Below the pieces are notes generated by a model, which saw only the letters and a list, made by a program, of their open reading frames with translations, was not told the DNA's origin and did no database searches. Below are positions 52,601 through 57,219 of a stretch of 64,000 nt of DNA, one piece after another. The stretch is from positions 48,276,896-48,340,895 of the forward strand of contig OX345636.1 in NCBI GenBank assembly GCA_947044365.1, written 5' to 3'. The first letter of the stretch is position 1, and every line of letters starts with the position of its first letter. A program made the translations under genes and the position numbers. The stretch is from Petrosia ficiformis. Lineage: Eukaryota; Porifera; Demospongiae; Haplosclerida; Petrosiidae.

Positions 52601-55600
52601 AACTGCACTAACCATCTGTTGTTGAATCATACTTTCAGCAAAACTCCAAATACGGTCAAATGGATGGGTTTAAGAAAAGTGTTCCGAAGTGGGTGAGCAA
52701 TTATTGGAATCTAGTCATGTCAAACGAACTAGTGCAGAAGAACAGTCAAGCCACAGTCCTAAGAAGATTTGTTGTTTAGTAGAGATTAAATATCGATCGA
52801 AAGAACCAATGCACAGATTTCTGAGATGGAACATTTCAAATGGGACACTTCAAACTAACTGGAAGCCCGAAACGCAAGTTCTACAAGCCAAGAAGAAACT
52901 TGAGAAGCAAGTTTGAATATGAGGTGGTTTCAAATCCTGCTCCAGGTATACATATACATTAATTCTCTCACCCTTAACATAAGGACATGCAAAATGCATT
53001 ATGTTTGCACATATTCACTATTCTAAATGCTTATAATTATTATTCAAAATTGGTAGCTAAAAGGAGGAACGATTATACATGTACTTCTTTAGGTGAATAC
53101 ATGCACTATGGGAAACATACATGAACAATATTAATTTTATTGGAAACAAATGCTTACTGACAATGCTTCCAGAAAATGTGATAACGCTAGTGTTGTTTTA
53201 GTTAACTATAACTAAAACCCCTTTTAGTAACACAATGTGACTTTCAGGTAATTAAACTGTAACTAAACTACAAGTCTACTGCAATATATATAACTAACTA
53301 AAATGAAAATTGGCCAATAATGGACAATTTTAGTTATAGCTAACTAAAACTAAAGCCCTCTTAGCCTAATATTATTTTTGTTAATTAAACTACATGTATA
53401 ACTAAACTTGAGAATATTATAACTATAACTAAAAGTGGTCACTATAGTCAAACTAAAATAACATTAGTACACACATGTACATGTATTTTATTGTCTTCAA
53501 GTATTACACATGAAGTATTTGATATGTTTTGAAGCATGGACCAAATTGGCTCAACAATGGTTAGTGTGTGCACCAACTGAGCCAATTAAAATTCAGCTAA
53601 TGTTGTCAATAATAATAATTACTTGTAACTGTACCATCTGGGCCAAAGAGAGAACTGTGTATGGTGGCAAATAAGAAGCTTTTTGGGCCAATCAAACAGC
53701 TGATCGAAAACTCTGGATGTAATAGTAATATTTTGCATTGCATTGTACATGTAATCAACCCAAGTACGTATTTCTAATTTAAATAATCAGTTGTTTTTGT
53801 ACACATAACCATGGTAACATGCACAGGTATGTGTATACATACATGTACGTCTGCCAAGAGAAACTTGGGGGACACTGAGCAAATGTACATTCACATGTAC
53901 ACAATGTATATACATCTTTTACTACATGTAAATATGAACATTAAAGTAAAGTTTACTATGATAAATTTCTAATTCTCTACTTGGAAATACACACATTCTT
54001 CTGAAGTGTTCTTTCCCATTTAACAACACTTCAGTTTCACTTTCCTCATCTTATATACAATGTTCACCCTTTATTCCTCCCTACTTCTTGTCAGCCCTGT
54101 GTATACATAGCATGTGATTATACTTCTGAGGCTCTCTGACCTGGGGCTTAGGCCAAATCACCCTTTATTCCTCCCTACTTCTTGCCAGCCCTGTGTATAC
54201 ATAGCATGTGATTATACTTTTGAGGCTCTCTGATCTGAGGCTCAGGCCAAATCACCCTTTATTCCTCCCTACTTCTTGTCAGCCCTGTGTATACATAGCA
54301 TGTGATTATACTTTTGAGGCTCTCTGACCTAAAGCCCAGGCCCTTTATGTCTCCCAACTTCATGGCAGCCCCTTGTATACAGTCTATACATGTAATATTT
54401 TCACATACCCTCAATAATCTTATGACATGTAATGATTCTTTTCCTGACTGATAATCTTCTTTCTTGGCATAATATTGTAACTTATCACGATGTACAACAA
54501 AGAAATACTTTCTCCATTTTGATAAAACAGCTTTGGTATTTTGCTTCAGTAATTCACCCTCAATGTGTGGTGGGGCTTTGTCCTATTAAATACGTACACA
54601 TGTACAAGAATAATTATACACATGTATAATCATGTATACTGTGTGTCAGTATGCATTTGTAAGGATTTACTGAGAATGCTTTTGTATAGGAGGGAGTATA
54701 CATGTAGATGCGCAGGCCCCACTGGCCCAGTAATAACTACTGCTTAATAGACATTCTCTGACCATTTTAAATGAAGGTCTGACCATTCTGATCTCATAAC
54801 AGATACATAGTGTATACAGTGTAGGTCACATAAAAGACCTGTTTTAGGAAATAAGGTAGGTGATAAAGGACTGCTAACTGTTTCAAGTGTAACCTCATTG
54901 AACAGTTTTCAATACGCAAATATTCCCGACCAATGATGATTGAAAACATCGTTCCCATACATGATATATAGTTTCAGATTGTTCTTTCAAATTCATTTTA
55001 TTCTGAAACATGTTTAACAGCTGCCTCCATGTTATCACACAAACGATAACATCTATTTAGGACAAGTAAATGAAGAATGCTGTACATATCACATCCAGAA
55101 TAAGTAGATTGAACAGACCCATCGCCTTACCTGTAGTGGGTTAGACCTAGCTATGTAAGACTACCCTACAACCCTTTGCACAAAGCTAAAGTTAACTTAA
55201 TGAAATACATACATGTACATGTATAATTAGTGCTGGAACAGATACCCGGTTATCTAGATAAATATCCATGAACTGAACATGTGGATCCGTCTCTTTGTAT
55301 CAGTATATTCATTTAATGTTTGCGCATGTGCAGAATCCAAGACACTTGATAAGTGTCTTGCTGTGTGTTACTGCTTGTAGTGTGCAGAATGATTTGTGTA
55401 AAAACACCAATGCTGCTTGTATAAACATCTATTGCAGTTCATGACAGCCAAAGAGTAAGGTAATACTTTGTATTTTACTGTAAATAAGTCATGAATTGTT
55501 AGAGCAATTTTTTGAATACCCGACAATTAATGTGAGCAGATATCCGGATAATTAAAGACAGGATCAGTTCTGGTGTAATAAAAATTTTGGGTCCCTGTAA

Positions 55601-56226
55601 TTTTATGCCCCCCCTCAGTCCTAAAATAACGTTAAATTGGAGCCCACTTTGTTAAAATAGGTCTGCATTCTATGCATCACGAAATATTACCTCTTATGTT
55701 CATGATCCGTTATAAAATCTGATATGAATGATTGCTTGATGACAAGGGTGGGCTAGGTCGTACACATGTACATTGCAATGGCCTATAGAATGGTCATATG
55801 TTTCAAGGGCCCCTAGAGTGGTTAAGTGTAGCAGCACTAATTGAATGGGGAATGTATTTCACATGGCAAATCCTGTTTATATGACACAGCCCCTAGTCAG
55901 TATAAATTCATATCAAATATGTGACTTCCAGTCTACTTTAGGTTGCCCCACTTACTTAGAAAATCTAAATTCCAACAGTTCACTGTCTACAAATACAAAA
56001 ATGACTCATTAGGATTGTAAATAAACCTTTATATATACCATAGCCTAATCCAATGCTAGACTACTTATCAAACAAGTTCAAATGCTATATATACATACAA
56101 AAACAATTGTTTTTACCTCAAATACGAGACTAAAGTTATTATCATATACTCATTTAATATTTTCGACATAATTATTGGTCTATAACTTACTAAATCTGGT
56201 TCTATCTCGAGTTCAGAAACAGCCAT
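13885..56226 (-). CDS. PH / RUN / SH3 multidomain adaptor (RUSC-like), 24 exons
   Basis: Exons in transcript order: 56191-56226, 54409-54582, 50689-50808, 48250-48399, 47605-47678, 46804-46952, 45718-45800, 44386-44470, 44218-44304, 43401-43519, 42721-42862, 41744-41889, 38467-38740, 34270-34332, 33273-33491, 29805-30276, 28104-28264, 23183-23311, 22493-22675, 20804-21075, 19721-19802, 18900-19008, 17751-17885, 13885-14050. All have AG/GT borders and matching phases; the total is 3630 bases (1209 residues). Domains: PH at about 17-125, ubiquitin/RA-like segment at about 185-262, RUN at about 810-1000, proline-rich stretch at about 1125-1145, SH3 at about 1155-1207. RUN plus SH3 resembles RUSC1/2 (NESCA, iporin), adaptors in vesicle transport and signalling; the N-terminal PH is not part of vertebrate RUSC. 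Role as a membrane-bound cytoplasmic adaptor is inferred. Exon 5 is the least certain. Confidence 0.85.
15456..15777. mobile_element. MITE with long terminal inverted repeats (CAGTAG ends)
   Basis: Ends CAGTAGAGGACATAAAAAAG and its near complement, continuing inward through GTTAACGTTTCGTAATCG for about 50 bp. The right flank begins with TA. The CAGT terminus suggests a Tc1/mariner relative. The interior (15513-15575) resembles a module present twice in the 5' part of the Tc1 element at 35165-37134. Confidence 0.8.
16404..16540. mobile_element. CACC-type MITE, 3' part
   Basis: Right half of the family, ending ACTGTATGGTGA. The left half is at 15370-15444. The two are separated by about 950 bp whose borders are AACCCTCGCC (15445) and GGCGAGGGTT (16394). 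Confidence 0.6.
16630..16785 (-). mobile_element. tRNA-derived SINE, copy 2 (5' truncated)
   Basis: Same family as 3848-4050, with a longer (GAAA)n tail and a well-kept B-box (GGGTTCGAATCCC on the minus strand). The head is lost beyond GCTCTA, where a TACATG word begins. Confidence 0.85.
16941..17641. mobile_element. Element with AGGGCTGA terminal inverted repeats
   Basis: AGGGCTGACGAATTATATTG at the left and its imperfect complement (CAATTGCTCAGCCCT) at the right bound about 700 bp rich in AATCGTGATT motifs. It interrupts a CACC-type MITE whose halves are 16810-16935 and 17642-17690. An ORF at 17234-17485 has no recognisable domain. Superfamily uncertain, possibly hAT. Confidence 0.65.
17751..17885 (-). 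CDS. RUN/SH3 gene exon 23: proline-rich linker
   Basis: Encodes LANLNVGGAITG, then SSPPPPPTSSP and ends QHDSEW. Joins in phase to exon 24 (SH3). The polyproline could be an SH3 ligand in cis or trans. Confidence 0.85.
18900..19008 (-). CDS. RUN/SH3 gene exon 22
   Basis: Encodes TFKHHTTSNRLLPTITINSS, then GRGSSMWFKKLTS. Acceptor TTTTCCACAG; donor GTACAA. Two leading and two trailing bases fit exons 21 and 23. Confidence 0.8.
19721..19802 (-). CDS. RUN/SH3 gene exon 21
   Basis: Encodes EAQTGQRTTDAAPTSIINPS, then YDHPPVE. Acceptor TTTGTTTTAG. The donor lies in a TACATG array (GTACATG). Confidence 0.8.
19840..20480. repeat. Array of TACATG words and ATATCACAAGTATACATG units
   Basis: About 640 bp of imperfect units that alternate (TACATG)n with ATATCACAAG or ATTACAAG. 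Translates into meaningless YMYMYT/CTCTYI strings on both strands. Intronic. Confidence 0.9.
20583..20692. mobile_element. TTAGTTAACTATAAC MITE, short copy
   Basis: Matches the longer copy at 53190-53465 in inverse orientation (AACTAAAAGTGGTCA at one end, TTTTAGTTAACTATAACTAA at the other). Confidence 0.6.
20804..21075 (-). CDS. RUN/SH3 gene exon 20: end of RUN domain
   Basis: Encodes TIKKYYNPGSLIQLVSTGDL, then LYDEILLSLQPMSFIPFQLS, the final RUN helices and a LQPLS.LPF-like block known from RUSC proteins. The 3' part codes PSPIPSPIPSPIP from a 12-bp repeat in coding sequence. Confidence 0.9.
21552..21668. repeat. 23-bp minisatellite
   Basis: Five near-identical units CTATAATTACAATACATGAT plus ATA. 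Confidence 0.9.
21790..22240. other. Unrecognised intronic block
   Basis: Less AT-rich than its surroundings and flanked by a direct repeat (TATGAAGCACTCCAAGTG near 21834 and TATGAAGCACTTGGAGAC near 22138). A 63-codon ORF (IVHIIWGFSVIAHTTRDI) has no recognisable domain. Possibly a transposon fragment. Confidence 0.3.
22240..22416. mobile_element. CACC-type MITE copy
   Basis: Contains TGTCAATTCAACACCACAGT, AGTAATTGCTATAC and the end TACTGTATGGTGAC. A second TACTGTATGGTGAC occurs at its left, so the copy is rearranged. Confidence 0.7.
22493..22675 (-). CDS. RUN/SH3 gene exon 19: RUN core
   Basis: Encodes RFRAFVCLSISRGVFIQWLS, the conserved RUN helix pattern (FRAF...L....L..WL). It is preceded by a long polypyrimidine tract ending CCTCAACAG. 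Reading upstream of the acceptor is also open but Ser/Leu rich and probably intronic. Confidence 0.9.
23183..23311 (-). CDS. RUN/SH3 gene exon 18: RUN, second helix block
   Basis: Encodes GHMIRGRFCSAVASLLMDGL, then KLPKLVGLIQHDVWKVINS. The LCSALY.LLSDGLKP-like pattern of RUSC-type RUN domains is evident. Two leading bases and one trailing base fit exons 17 and 19. Confidence 0.9.
23983..23990 (+). promoter_or_regulatory. TATA-like box of collagen gene B
   Basis: TATAAATA, 101 bases upstream of the ATG at 24091, matching the box of gene A. Confidence 0.5.
24091..25455 (+). CDS. Short-chain collagen C4-like secreted protein, copy B (nested)
   Basis: Exons 24091-24163 and 24632-25455; 298 residues. 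Signal peptide MKTLFVLVLLITIEWNYCSA. The spacer contains TTTTNNNN from ACT and AAT codon runs that are absent in copy A. There are 17 Gly-X-Y triplets (copy A has 14; the GEKGDK block is duplicated), then the same Cys-rich domain (ALYTRWGKTTCPGTLGTELV) and the same VVCTK end. The intact frame argues for a working gene. It lies within intron 17 of the RUN/SH3 gene, antisense to it. Differences are concentrated in the spacer and the triplet number, suggesting constraint on the C-terminal domain. Confidence 0.9.
25920..26130 (-). mobile_element. tRNA-derived SINE, copy 3
   Basis: The tRNA-like part is 26001-26074 on the minus strand, with a 7-bp acceptor stem, A-box and B-box GGGTTCGAATCCC. The anticodon loop reads CTGGAAT. 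A GAAA/CTTT tail lies at 25938-25960. Copy A of the duplication (near 2165) lacks it. Confidence 0.88.
26245..26343 (+). mobile_element. SINE fragment, opposite orientation
   Basis: CCCACCTGAGGCAACTCTCA to CTTTCTTTC and CTACATCTCCGATAACATCA: the 3' two-thirds of the SINE without the tRNA head. The empty site is visible at about 2292-2305 in copy A. Confidence 0.85.
26425..27300 (+). pseudogene. Crypton/QRICH1-ZMYM-like remnant, copy B
   Basis: Blocks FSKGFAPKKSSKNTQRCINT, then FEAWVESRNSGS, then LFVVEARRSDGNPYPAKTIY. The match to the DUF3504-type domain is clearer than in copy A. Broken by stops after LQDSPD and by a TACATG array at 26822-26880 inside the former coding sequence. Confidence 0.6.
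28104..28264 (-). CDS. RUN/SH3 gene exon 17: start of RUN domain
   Basis: Encodes DSETQRAIAFHQHKRAIATE, then IGSAFHDILELFKTTKTNEE. Joins in phase to exon 18 (NETL-GHMIRG). A frameshifted duplicate is at 4192-4353. Confidence 0.9.
28498..28545. repeat. Pure (TACATG)n array
   Basis: About eight perfect TACATG units. Similar pure runs occur at 42297-42327, 49545-49576 and 51610-51636. Confidence 0.95.
28618..29098 (+). mobile_element. Repeat family with CATCCCTATGATTGC ends, copy 2
   Basis: Short member of the family at 5571-6545, without the VPS18-like exon or the tandem duplication. Copy A of the segmental duplication (about 4655-4690) is the empty site. Confidence 0.8.
29215..29760 (+). mobile_element. 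hAT element fragment with BED zinc finger
   Basis: The ORF 29352-29675 (ATG, 107 codons) encodes KVWILFGFKKDFMVK, then FFCRICRSSIAYSGNTSNLT and YHLQKH. This is a C-x2-C, H-x4-H BED finger of the ZBED/hAT transposase N-terminus. No catalytic domain follows. The right end reads GTGGCAACCCTAG, resembling hAT-type termini. Copy A has no counterpart. Confidence 0.75.
29805..30276 (-). CDS. RUN/SH3 gene exon 16 (largest exon)
   Basis: Encodes DEHEGSDDDSDLPTNPLVIK, an acidic linker, then a conserved-looking block (SILRVILLQSQATNN, DLISLSGVVLHYSNRVWKLH, AKFSHALNCWYVFPPPPG) without a fold I recognise, ending HHSGASSPDS. 472 bases; phases match exons 15 and 17. A pseudogenised copy is at 4854-5349. 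Confidence 0.88.
30795..30990. repeat. 32-bp tandem repeat
   Basis: Units GCTCAGAAAATCACCTGACT plus GGAAGTTTTATT, about five copies with one truncated. Confidence 0.85.
31279..31410. mobile_element. Palindromic MITE (ATACCCAGGAAATATTAC), copy 1
   Basis: Left GATACCCAGGAAATATTAC and right GTAATATTTCCCAGTATC are inverted. The interior has CAGCATG / CAATGCTG. Related to 37973-38112. Confidence 0.65.
31733..32592. repeat. 71-bp minisatellite, about 12 units
   Basis: Unit begins ACGTGTACTGTACATGTACT and includes TGTCACATTCTATTCCATTG. Units differ mainly at one site (ACTATATG versus ACTGTATG). Because 71 is not a multiple of 3, the same 64-codon ORF recurs every unit in rotating frames; this is not a gene. 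Confidence 0.97.
32710..33091. mobile_element. hAT-type MITE, duplicated copy
   Basis: TAGGGCCACAACGAAT to ATTCGTTGCAGCCCTA; homologous in position to 7173-7551, so this insertion predates the segmental duplication. The target duplication has eroded. Confidence 0.85.
33273..33491 (-). CDS. RUN/SH3 gene exon 15: coiled/acidic segment
   Basis: Encodes IMSSTETKNENKHDDEEEER, then QEREEEERLKAQLHVEQQTS. Highly charged, probably helical. Phases fit exons 14 and 16. Confidence 0.85.
33601..33676 (-). mobile_element. SINE tail fragment
   Basis: GATGTTATCCGAGATGCAG, (GAAA)n and GACACCTGAGGCAATGGA: tail and start of the body only; absent from copy A near 8395. Confidence 0.8.
34270..34332 (-). CDS. 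RUN/SH3 gene exon 14
   Basis: Short exon encoding LTVEDSRSSAFGSITATMRS. Acceptor GTTTGTTTAG, donor GTATGTA; phases match its neighbours. Confidence 0.8.
34420..34603. mobile_element. CACC-type MITE, nearly complete
   Basis: GTCACCATACAGTACAGTAA to GTTACTGTATGGTGAC, with outer inverted extension TGTCAATAA. The best copy in the window. Confidence 0.88.
35165..37134 (-). mobile_element. Tc1-type DNA transposon, apparently complete
   Basis: Ends CAGTGGCGATCAGCCGTAAC and its near-complement GTTACGGCTGATCGCCGCTG, flanked by TA at 35163-35164 and 37135-37136. The uninterrupted target (CCAGCTATATGCTGAC) is present in the next repeat unit at about 37211. 1970 bp, with one intact transposase gene and GC-rich subterminal arms. 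Confidence 0.95.
35866..36897 (-). CDS. Tc1/mariner DD34E transposase
   Basis: 343 residues with no stops. The N-terminal half has helix-turn-helix DNA-binding features (RKGVVILRKKGYSVDNIR, then KFIDDSLAQ and STVKRMRQSLG). The catalytic triad is D161 (LFTDECSVQ), D246 (FQQDNDPKH) and E281 (LDLNPIENVWG), with exactly 34 residues between the last two, as in Tc1-family enzymes. It catalyses cut-and-paste transposition at TA sites. Met6 (MPRLS) may be the true start. All key residues are present, so it may still be active. Confidence 0.95.
   Translation of the reverse strand: MIAVTMPRLSIETRKGVVILRKKGYSVDNIRTRLAEEQIFVSKMVLYALIKKYKKHGSIQNLPKPKPPHILNFDQVKFIDDSLAQNDDMTARQLQTAILKKWPNVKVSISTVKRMRQSLGWVATRPKYCQLVRQVNMDKRLSWCKDMLKTKETFDNVLFTDECSVQLDNHGRLCFWKKNQARKLKPRPKHPVKVHIWGGISIQGATSIVLFTGTMTSIRYCTILEKALKPFITRMFPDNGYRFQQDNDPKHVSHFTKEYLVMNGINWWPTPPESLDLNPIENVWGSLKYFLRHQHKPTNLETLKAGILQFWRSLTPEVCTKYISHLNKVMPKVIEVNGAASGY
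37973..38112. mobile_element. Palindromic MITE, copy 2
   Basis: Left ATTTTATTACCCAGATACC and right TACATGTATCTGGGTAATAAAAT are inverted repeats. The right arm carries one extra CATGTA at the TA of GATACC. Interior GTTGGATACGC / CGCCTATCTAAC. Confidence 0.85.
38467..38740 (-). CDS. RUN/SH3 gene exon 13: Ser-rich basic linker
   Basis: Encodes LHEFTRTRSEHISTTSRDDK, then SSSSGGESPLQRRKAVRSRN. Several S-P and R-x-x-S sites suggest phosphorylation (inference). Acceptor TTTTCTCCAG. Confidence 0.85.
39160..39245. repeat. Two-step hairpin
   Basis: Inner stem CCTCCACTTC / GAAGTGGAGG around AATTGT; outer stem CCCAAAGAC / GTCTTTGGG. No coding potential. Could be a MITE core or a structured RNA. Confidence 0.55.
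39835..41035 (+). mobile_element. Repeat family with CATCCCTATGATTGC ends, copy 3 (longest)
   Basis: Starts near CCCTCCCTATGATTGCTTTC, contains the common body to about 40150, then an exon-like ORF (40217-40492) and an AT-rich part, and ends AAAGCAATCATAGGG, CTCTATATACACTTG. Likely closest to the autonomous form. Confidence 0.7.
40217..40492 (+). CDS. Unknown small protein or terminal exon in the repeat element
   Basis: 91 codons after a possible acceptor (TTTGATACATTATAG at about 40185) that would add SVTISTKYAD. Contains GCIVAVKCNKYKDRPQIGKV, then QIEWMIGTYEDEWEMWWYGK: a small beta-rich, chromo/Tudor-like pattern with a basic C-terminus. I do not recognise the family. Probably the last exon of a transposon protein. 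Confidence 0.5.
   Translation: MQKGCIVAVKCNKYKDRPQIGKVVYVENDRFQIEWMIGTYEDEWEMWWYGKTIAKEKLLRKNFVVVGLKLNSDNKLPAATIAKLKKLYNKF
41041..41310 (+). pseudogene. Possible BEN-domain fragment
   Basis: Open stretch with LGAFFTPDQIVKGNCTPLRH followed by NLLDQEVTCIQGIR. The spacing resembles BEN domains (LF..EEL...N.T..., LD...I.AI). Preceded by YASLQLGRWLENPKTAERL. Starts just after the element at 39835-41035. Weak assignment. Confidence 0.3.
41744..41889 (-). CDS. RUN/SH3 gene exon 12
   Basis: Encodes TPPVSRRNMLVIDSKNRTQS, then VSPNSSPSHSSPE. Ser/Pro-rich. Acceptor TTTTGTATAG, donor GTACAG. Confidence 0.8.
42721..42862 (-). CDS. RUN/SH3 gene exon 11: Glu-rich helix
   Basis: Encodes TEEEEEEAQRRALEKIHRLK, then KTRVVVRDNDEPKKS. 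Probably a short coiled coil. Phase 0 start, phase 1 end. Confidence 0.85.
43401..43519 (-). CDS. RUN/SH3 gene exon 10
   Basis: Encodes HLVIKNKALDRGRPSKWIRH, then TIRTPRQQKTLEKPDNFTV. Donor GTAAGT. Confidence 0.85.
44218..44304 (-). CDS. RUN/SH3 gene exon 9
   Basis: Encodes LLFHVNECPCEALFTEDEDG, then KIKLCDDN. Acceptor CTTTATACAG, donor GTAATA. Confidence 0.85.
44386..44470 (-). CDS. RUN/SH3 gene exon 8
   Basis: Encodes VIEDPAVSPKLDIAGVANRG, then LFLKKSDE. Acceptor TTTTCTGAACAG, donor GTAAAT. Confidence 0.85.
44635..45585. repeat. 60-bp minisatellite, about 15 units
   Basis: Unit GAGGTACAATGTATCTTTAA plus AAGGTTGCTACTCTACTGTA and TGGTACAGGAAGCAGTGTTT. One unit has an 18-bp internal duplication near 45057. 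Because 60 is divisible by 3, two plus-strand frames stay open for over 300 codons. It lies in intron 7, antisense to the gene, and is unlikely to be coding. Confidence 0.95.
45718..45800 (-). CDS. RUN/SH3 gene exon 7: end of ubiquitin/RA-like segment
   Basis: Encodes IALNPKDSLVLYHPSTHQFF, then ALDPTHR. Donor GTAAGT. Confidence 0.85.
46030..46640. repeat. 30-bp TACATG-based minisatellite, about 20 units
   Basis: Unit TATAGTACATGTATGTACAT plus TGTATACATG. Open in several frames on both strands (Tyr/Met/Cys/Thr strings) only because of the repeat. Lies in intron 6. Confidence 0.95.
46804..46952 (-). CDS. RUN/SH3 gene exon 6: ubiquitin/RA-like segment
   Basis: Encodes IHIPVNFADTSRITVKVSVS, then DNVSDLLEKVRDKLTSSAAQ and IWIVDNKGK. 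Alternating strand, helix, strand pattern as in ubiquitin-like or Ras-association folds; the fold is inferred. Confidence 0.85.
46985..47160. repeat. GGATGGAT tract and (CA)n microsatellite
   Basis: Short-unit GGATG/GAATG repeats at 46990-47060, their inverse near 47075-47125, and (AC)n at 47131-47157. Confidence 0.85.
47605..47678 (-). CDS. RUN/SH3 gene exon 5 (boundary less certain)
   Basis: Encodes MVLVGEYSIDEESSRSGVSD, then FESK. Acceptor TTTGTTTTGCAG. I chose donor GTATGT because it gives the phase exon 6 requires. The stronger-looking GTGAGT near 47665 would break the frame. Confidence 0.65.
48250..48399 (-). CDS. RUN/SH3 gene exon 4: C-terminal PH helix
   Basis: Encodes TPDLMRYWVHALRYIRAYWS, then an acidic run (LMEEDDEDG). 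The Trp in YWVHAL is the invariant PH-domain helix Trp. Donor GTAAGT. Confidence 0.9.
48485..48797. mobile_element. CACC-type MITE in inverted, head-to-head arrangement
   Basis: Contains a perfect 73-bp inverted repeat (48496-48568 and 48576-48648, loop of 7) and a second, related inverted block at 48684-48797. All of it derives from the MITE end with ACAGTAGAACTAAGGTAATT. Confidence 0.85.
50190..50520. repeat. Tandem repeat with GACCATATGTGGTATTACTT units
   Basis: Several units alternating AGAACATGTACGTGGTATTA and ACAGACCATATGTGG. Some units read GACCATACATGTATGTGG, differing only by CATGTA at the TA. Confidence 0.85.
50689..50808 (-). CDS. RUN/SH3 gene exon 3: middle of PH domain
   Basis: Encodes VTDISESVFNKVPRKHHLNS, then GFSVTEFTSQGQQVYNLLAE. 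The F.V......Y.L.AE pattern is that of PH strands 5-7. Exactly 40 codons. Confidence 0.9.
51492..51598 (+). repeat. 107-bp direct repeat, left copy
   Basis: Identical by eye to 52281-52387 (GATCAAAGAGTACATTGTGA to AGGAAATTCACACAT). Confidence 0.9.
52281..52387 (+). repeat. 107-bp direct repeat, right copy
   Basis: Second copy of 51492-51598; about 680 bp of sequence including a MITE lies between them. Confidence 0.9.
53190..53465. mobile_element. TTAGTTAACTATAAC MITE, long copy
   Basis: Repeated TTAGTTAACTATAACTAAAA blocks in both orientations, ending AACTAAAAGTGGTCA. Related to 20583-20692. Confidence 0.6.
54068..54345. repeat. 94-bp tandem repeat, three units
   Basis: Unit CACCCTTTATTCCTCCCTAC to TGACCTGGGGCTTAGGCC. 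The third unit has diverged at its end. Confidence 0.95.
54409..54582 (-). CDS. RUN/SH3 gene exon 2: start of PH domain
   Basis: Encodes DKAPPHIEGELLKQNTKAVL, then SKWRKYFFVVHRDKLQYYAK. The G.L.K....KWRK.FFV....L.YY pattern is a classical PH beginning. Continues in phase into exon 3. Confidence 0.92.
55225..55570. repeat. Possible degraded MITE
   Basis: GGAACAGATACCCGGTTATC near the left and GATATCCGGATAATT near the right are loosely inverted. Ends not resolved. Confidence 0.3.
56191..56226 (-). CDS. RUN/SH3 gene exon 1: start codon
   Basis: Encodes MAVSELEIEPDL and ends at a consensus donor GTAAGT. The ATG is the first in a GC-richer stretch (CCTCGAGGCACAGT upstream). Phase 0 join to DKAPPHIEG. 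Confidence 0.8.
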
Positions 56227-56509
56227 ACTGTGCCTCGAGGCCCGTGTTGTTGTTTTTAACAAGTTGGGCGTGGTCTACAATATATCCGGCCTGTAAATAG
56301 GGACCCCTTGAATTTGGGATCCCCATCCGTAAATCCCTAGAGAAACAGGGACTGGGGGGCTATTATTTAGATAGTGATATGTGTATCCTGGATTACAAAA
56401 ACCCTAGAGAAATTGGGATCCCCACAGTGAACTAGGGTCCCACGTTGCATGAATAAACTTGAATGTTTATCATTTAAACAAAGTGAACTTATATTTTATA
56501 ACAAGAAGT

Positions 56510-56840
56510 AACTCGAAGCTATAGCAGTCCATCATTCTCACTATCTTTTTTTGCAATCTACACATAACCAGTGATCATCCTCTGTCGGTGGTTTCTTTAG
56601 ATAAACACCGTGCACTTCAGATGATACCAAGCCTCACATTCCTCACATTCTACCATATCATCATATGTTTCAGGCATCATACAATAACAATATAGTTCCA
56701 GCTGAGTACAGAAAAAGTGACGAATACCAGTATACTCTTTTGGAATTGATTCAACTTTCTTATGAGGAAAAGGCTCAAGATACTTATGATCATATGAAAG
56801 CATTTCGTGATGAGGTGGGATCGCATCTCCAAAGAACATA
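56510..56840 (-). pseudogene. PHD-finger transposon remnant
   Basis: Encodes LEPFPHKK, then ELYCYCMMPETYDDMVECEE and CEAWYHLKC; after a one-base shift, GVYLKKPPTEDDHWLCVDCK. Together these supply the Cys/His ligands of a PHD finger like those at the C-terminus of Ulp1-type protease transposons. The frame break inside the finger marks it as dead. Confidence 0.7.
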
Positions 56841-56891
56841 TCTGTCCCTGAAGAGTCTACTTGTCAGTGTCTATATATTGTCCTTCCTGTC

Positions 56892-57103
56892 CAGTGCATA
56901 AGCATAGGGGGCACGTCCAAAATAGATAATAATTATTGTGTAGCTGATTACACAATAAAACCACAAGTGTTACCTGACTAGATATTAAATCTCCATAATT
57001 ATTATGCATTTCTATTGTATAAGAAGTATAAAATTCCATGGGAACCATGCCTCGTGGAATTTTATCCATGGGGTCCAGTACCCCCATGCTTCCTATGCCA
57101 CTG
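56892..57103 (-). repeat. Dispersed repeat with CAGTGG-type ends, copy 2
   Basis: CAGTGCATAAGCATAGGGG and CCCCCATGCTTCCTATGCCACTG are imperfect terminal inverted repeats; 212 bp. Related to 10512-10772. Confidence 0.65.
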
Positions 57104-57219
57104 GTTGCCAGAGTGTGTATAAATATATTTAGGCCTACACTTTTTCATTGAAACATTTTTTGATCAATCCTAAAATTCTGTTCAATTACTACATTTTCTG
57201 GCAACAAGGCTAAAACATT

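Larger units (their letters stand above)
50809..54408. other. Intron 2 with repeats
   Basis: Contains 107-bp direct repeats (51492-51598, 52281-52387), a CACC-type MITE (51750-51945), a TTAGTTAACTATAAC MITE (53190-53465), and a 94-bp tandem repeat (54068-54345). An ORF at 52689-52916 has no recognised domain. Confidence 0.5.

Noticed and set aside
52689..52916. 75-codon ORF (VKRTSAEEQSSHSPKKICCL) as a gene
   Set aside because: No domain, no splice support, and upstream frames are broken; possibly an old transposon piece.
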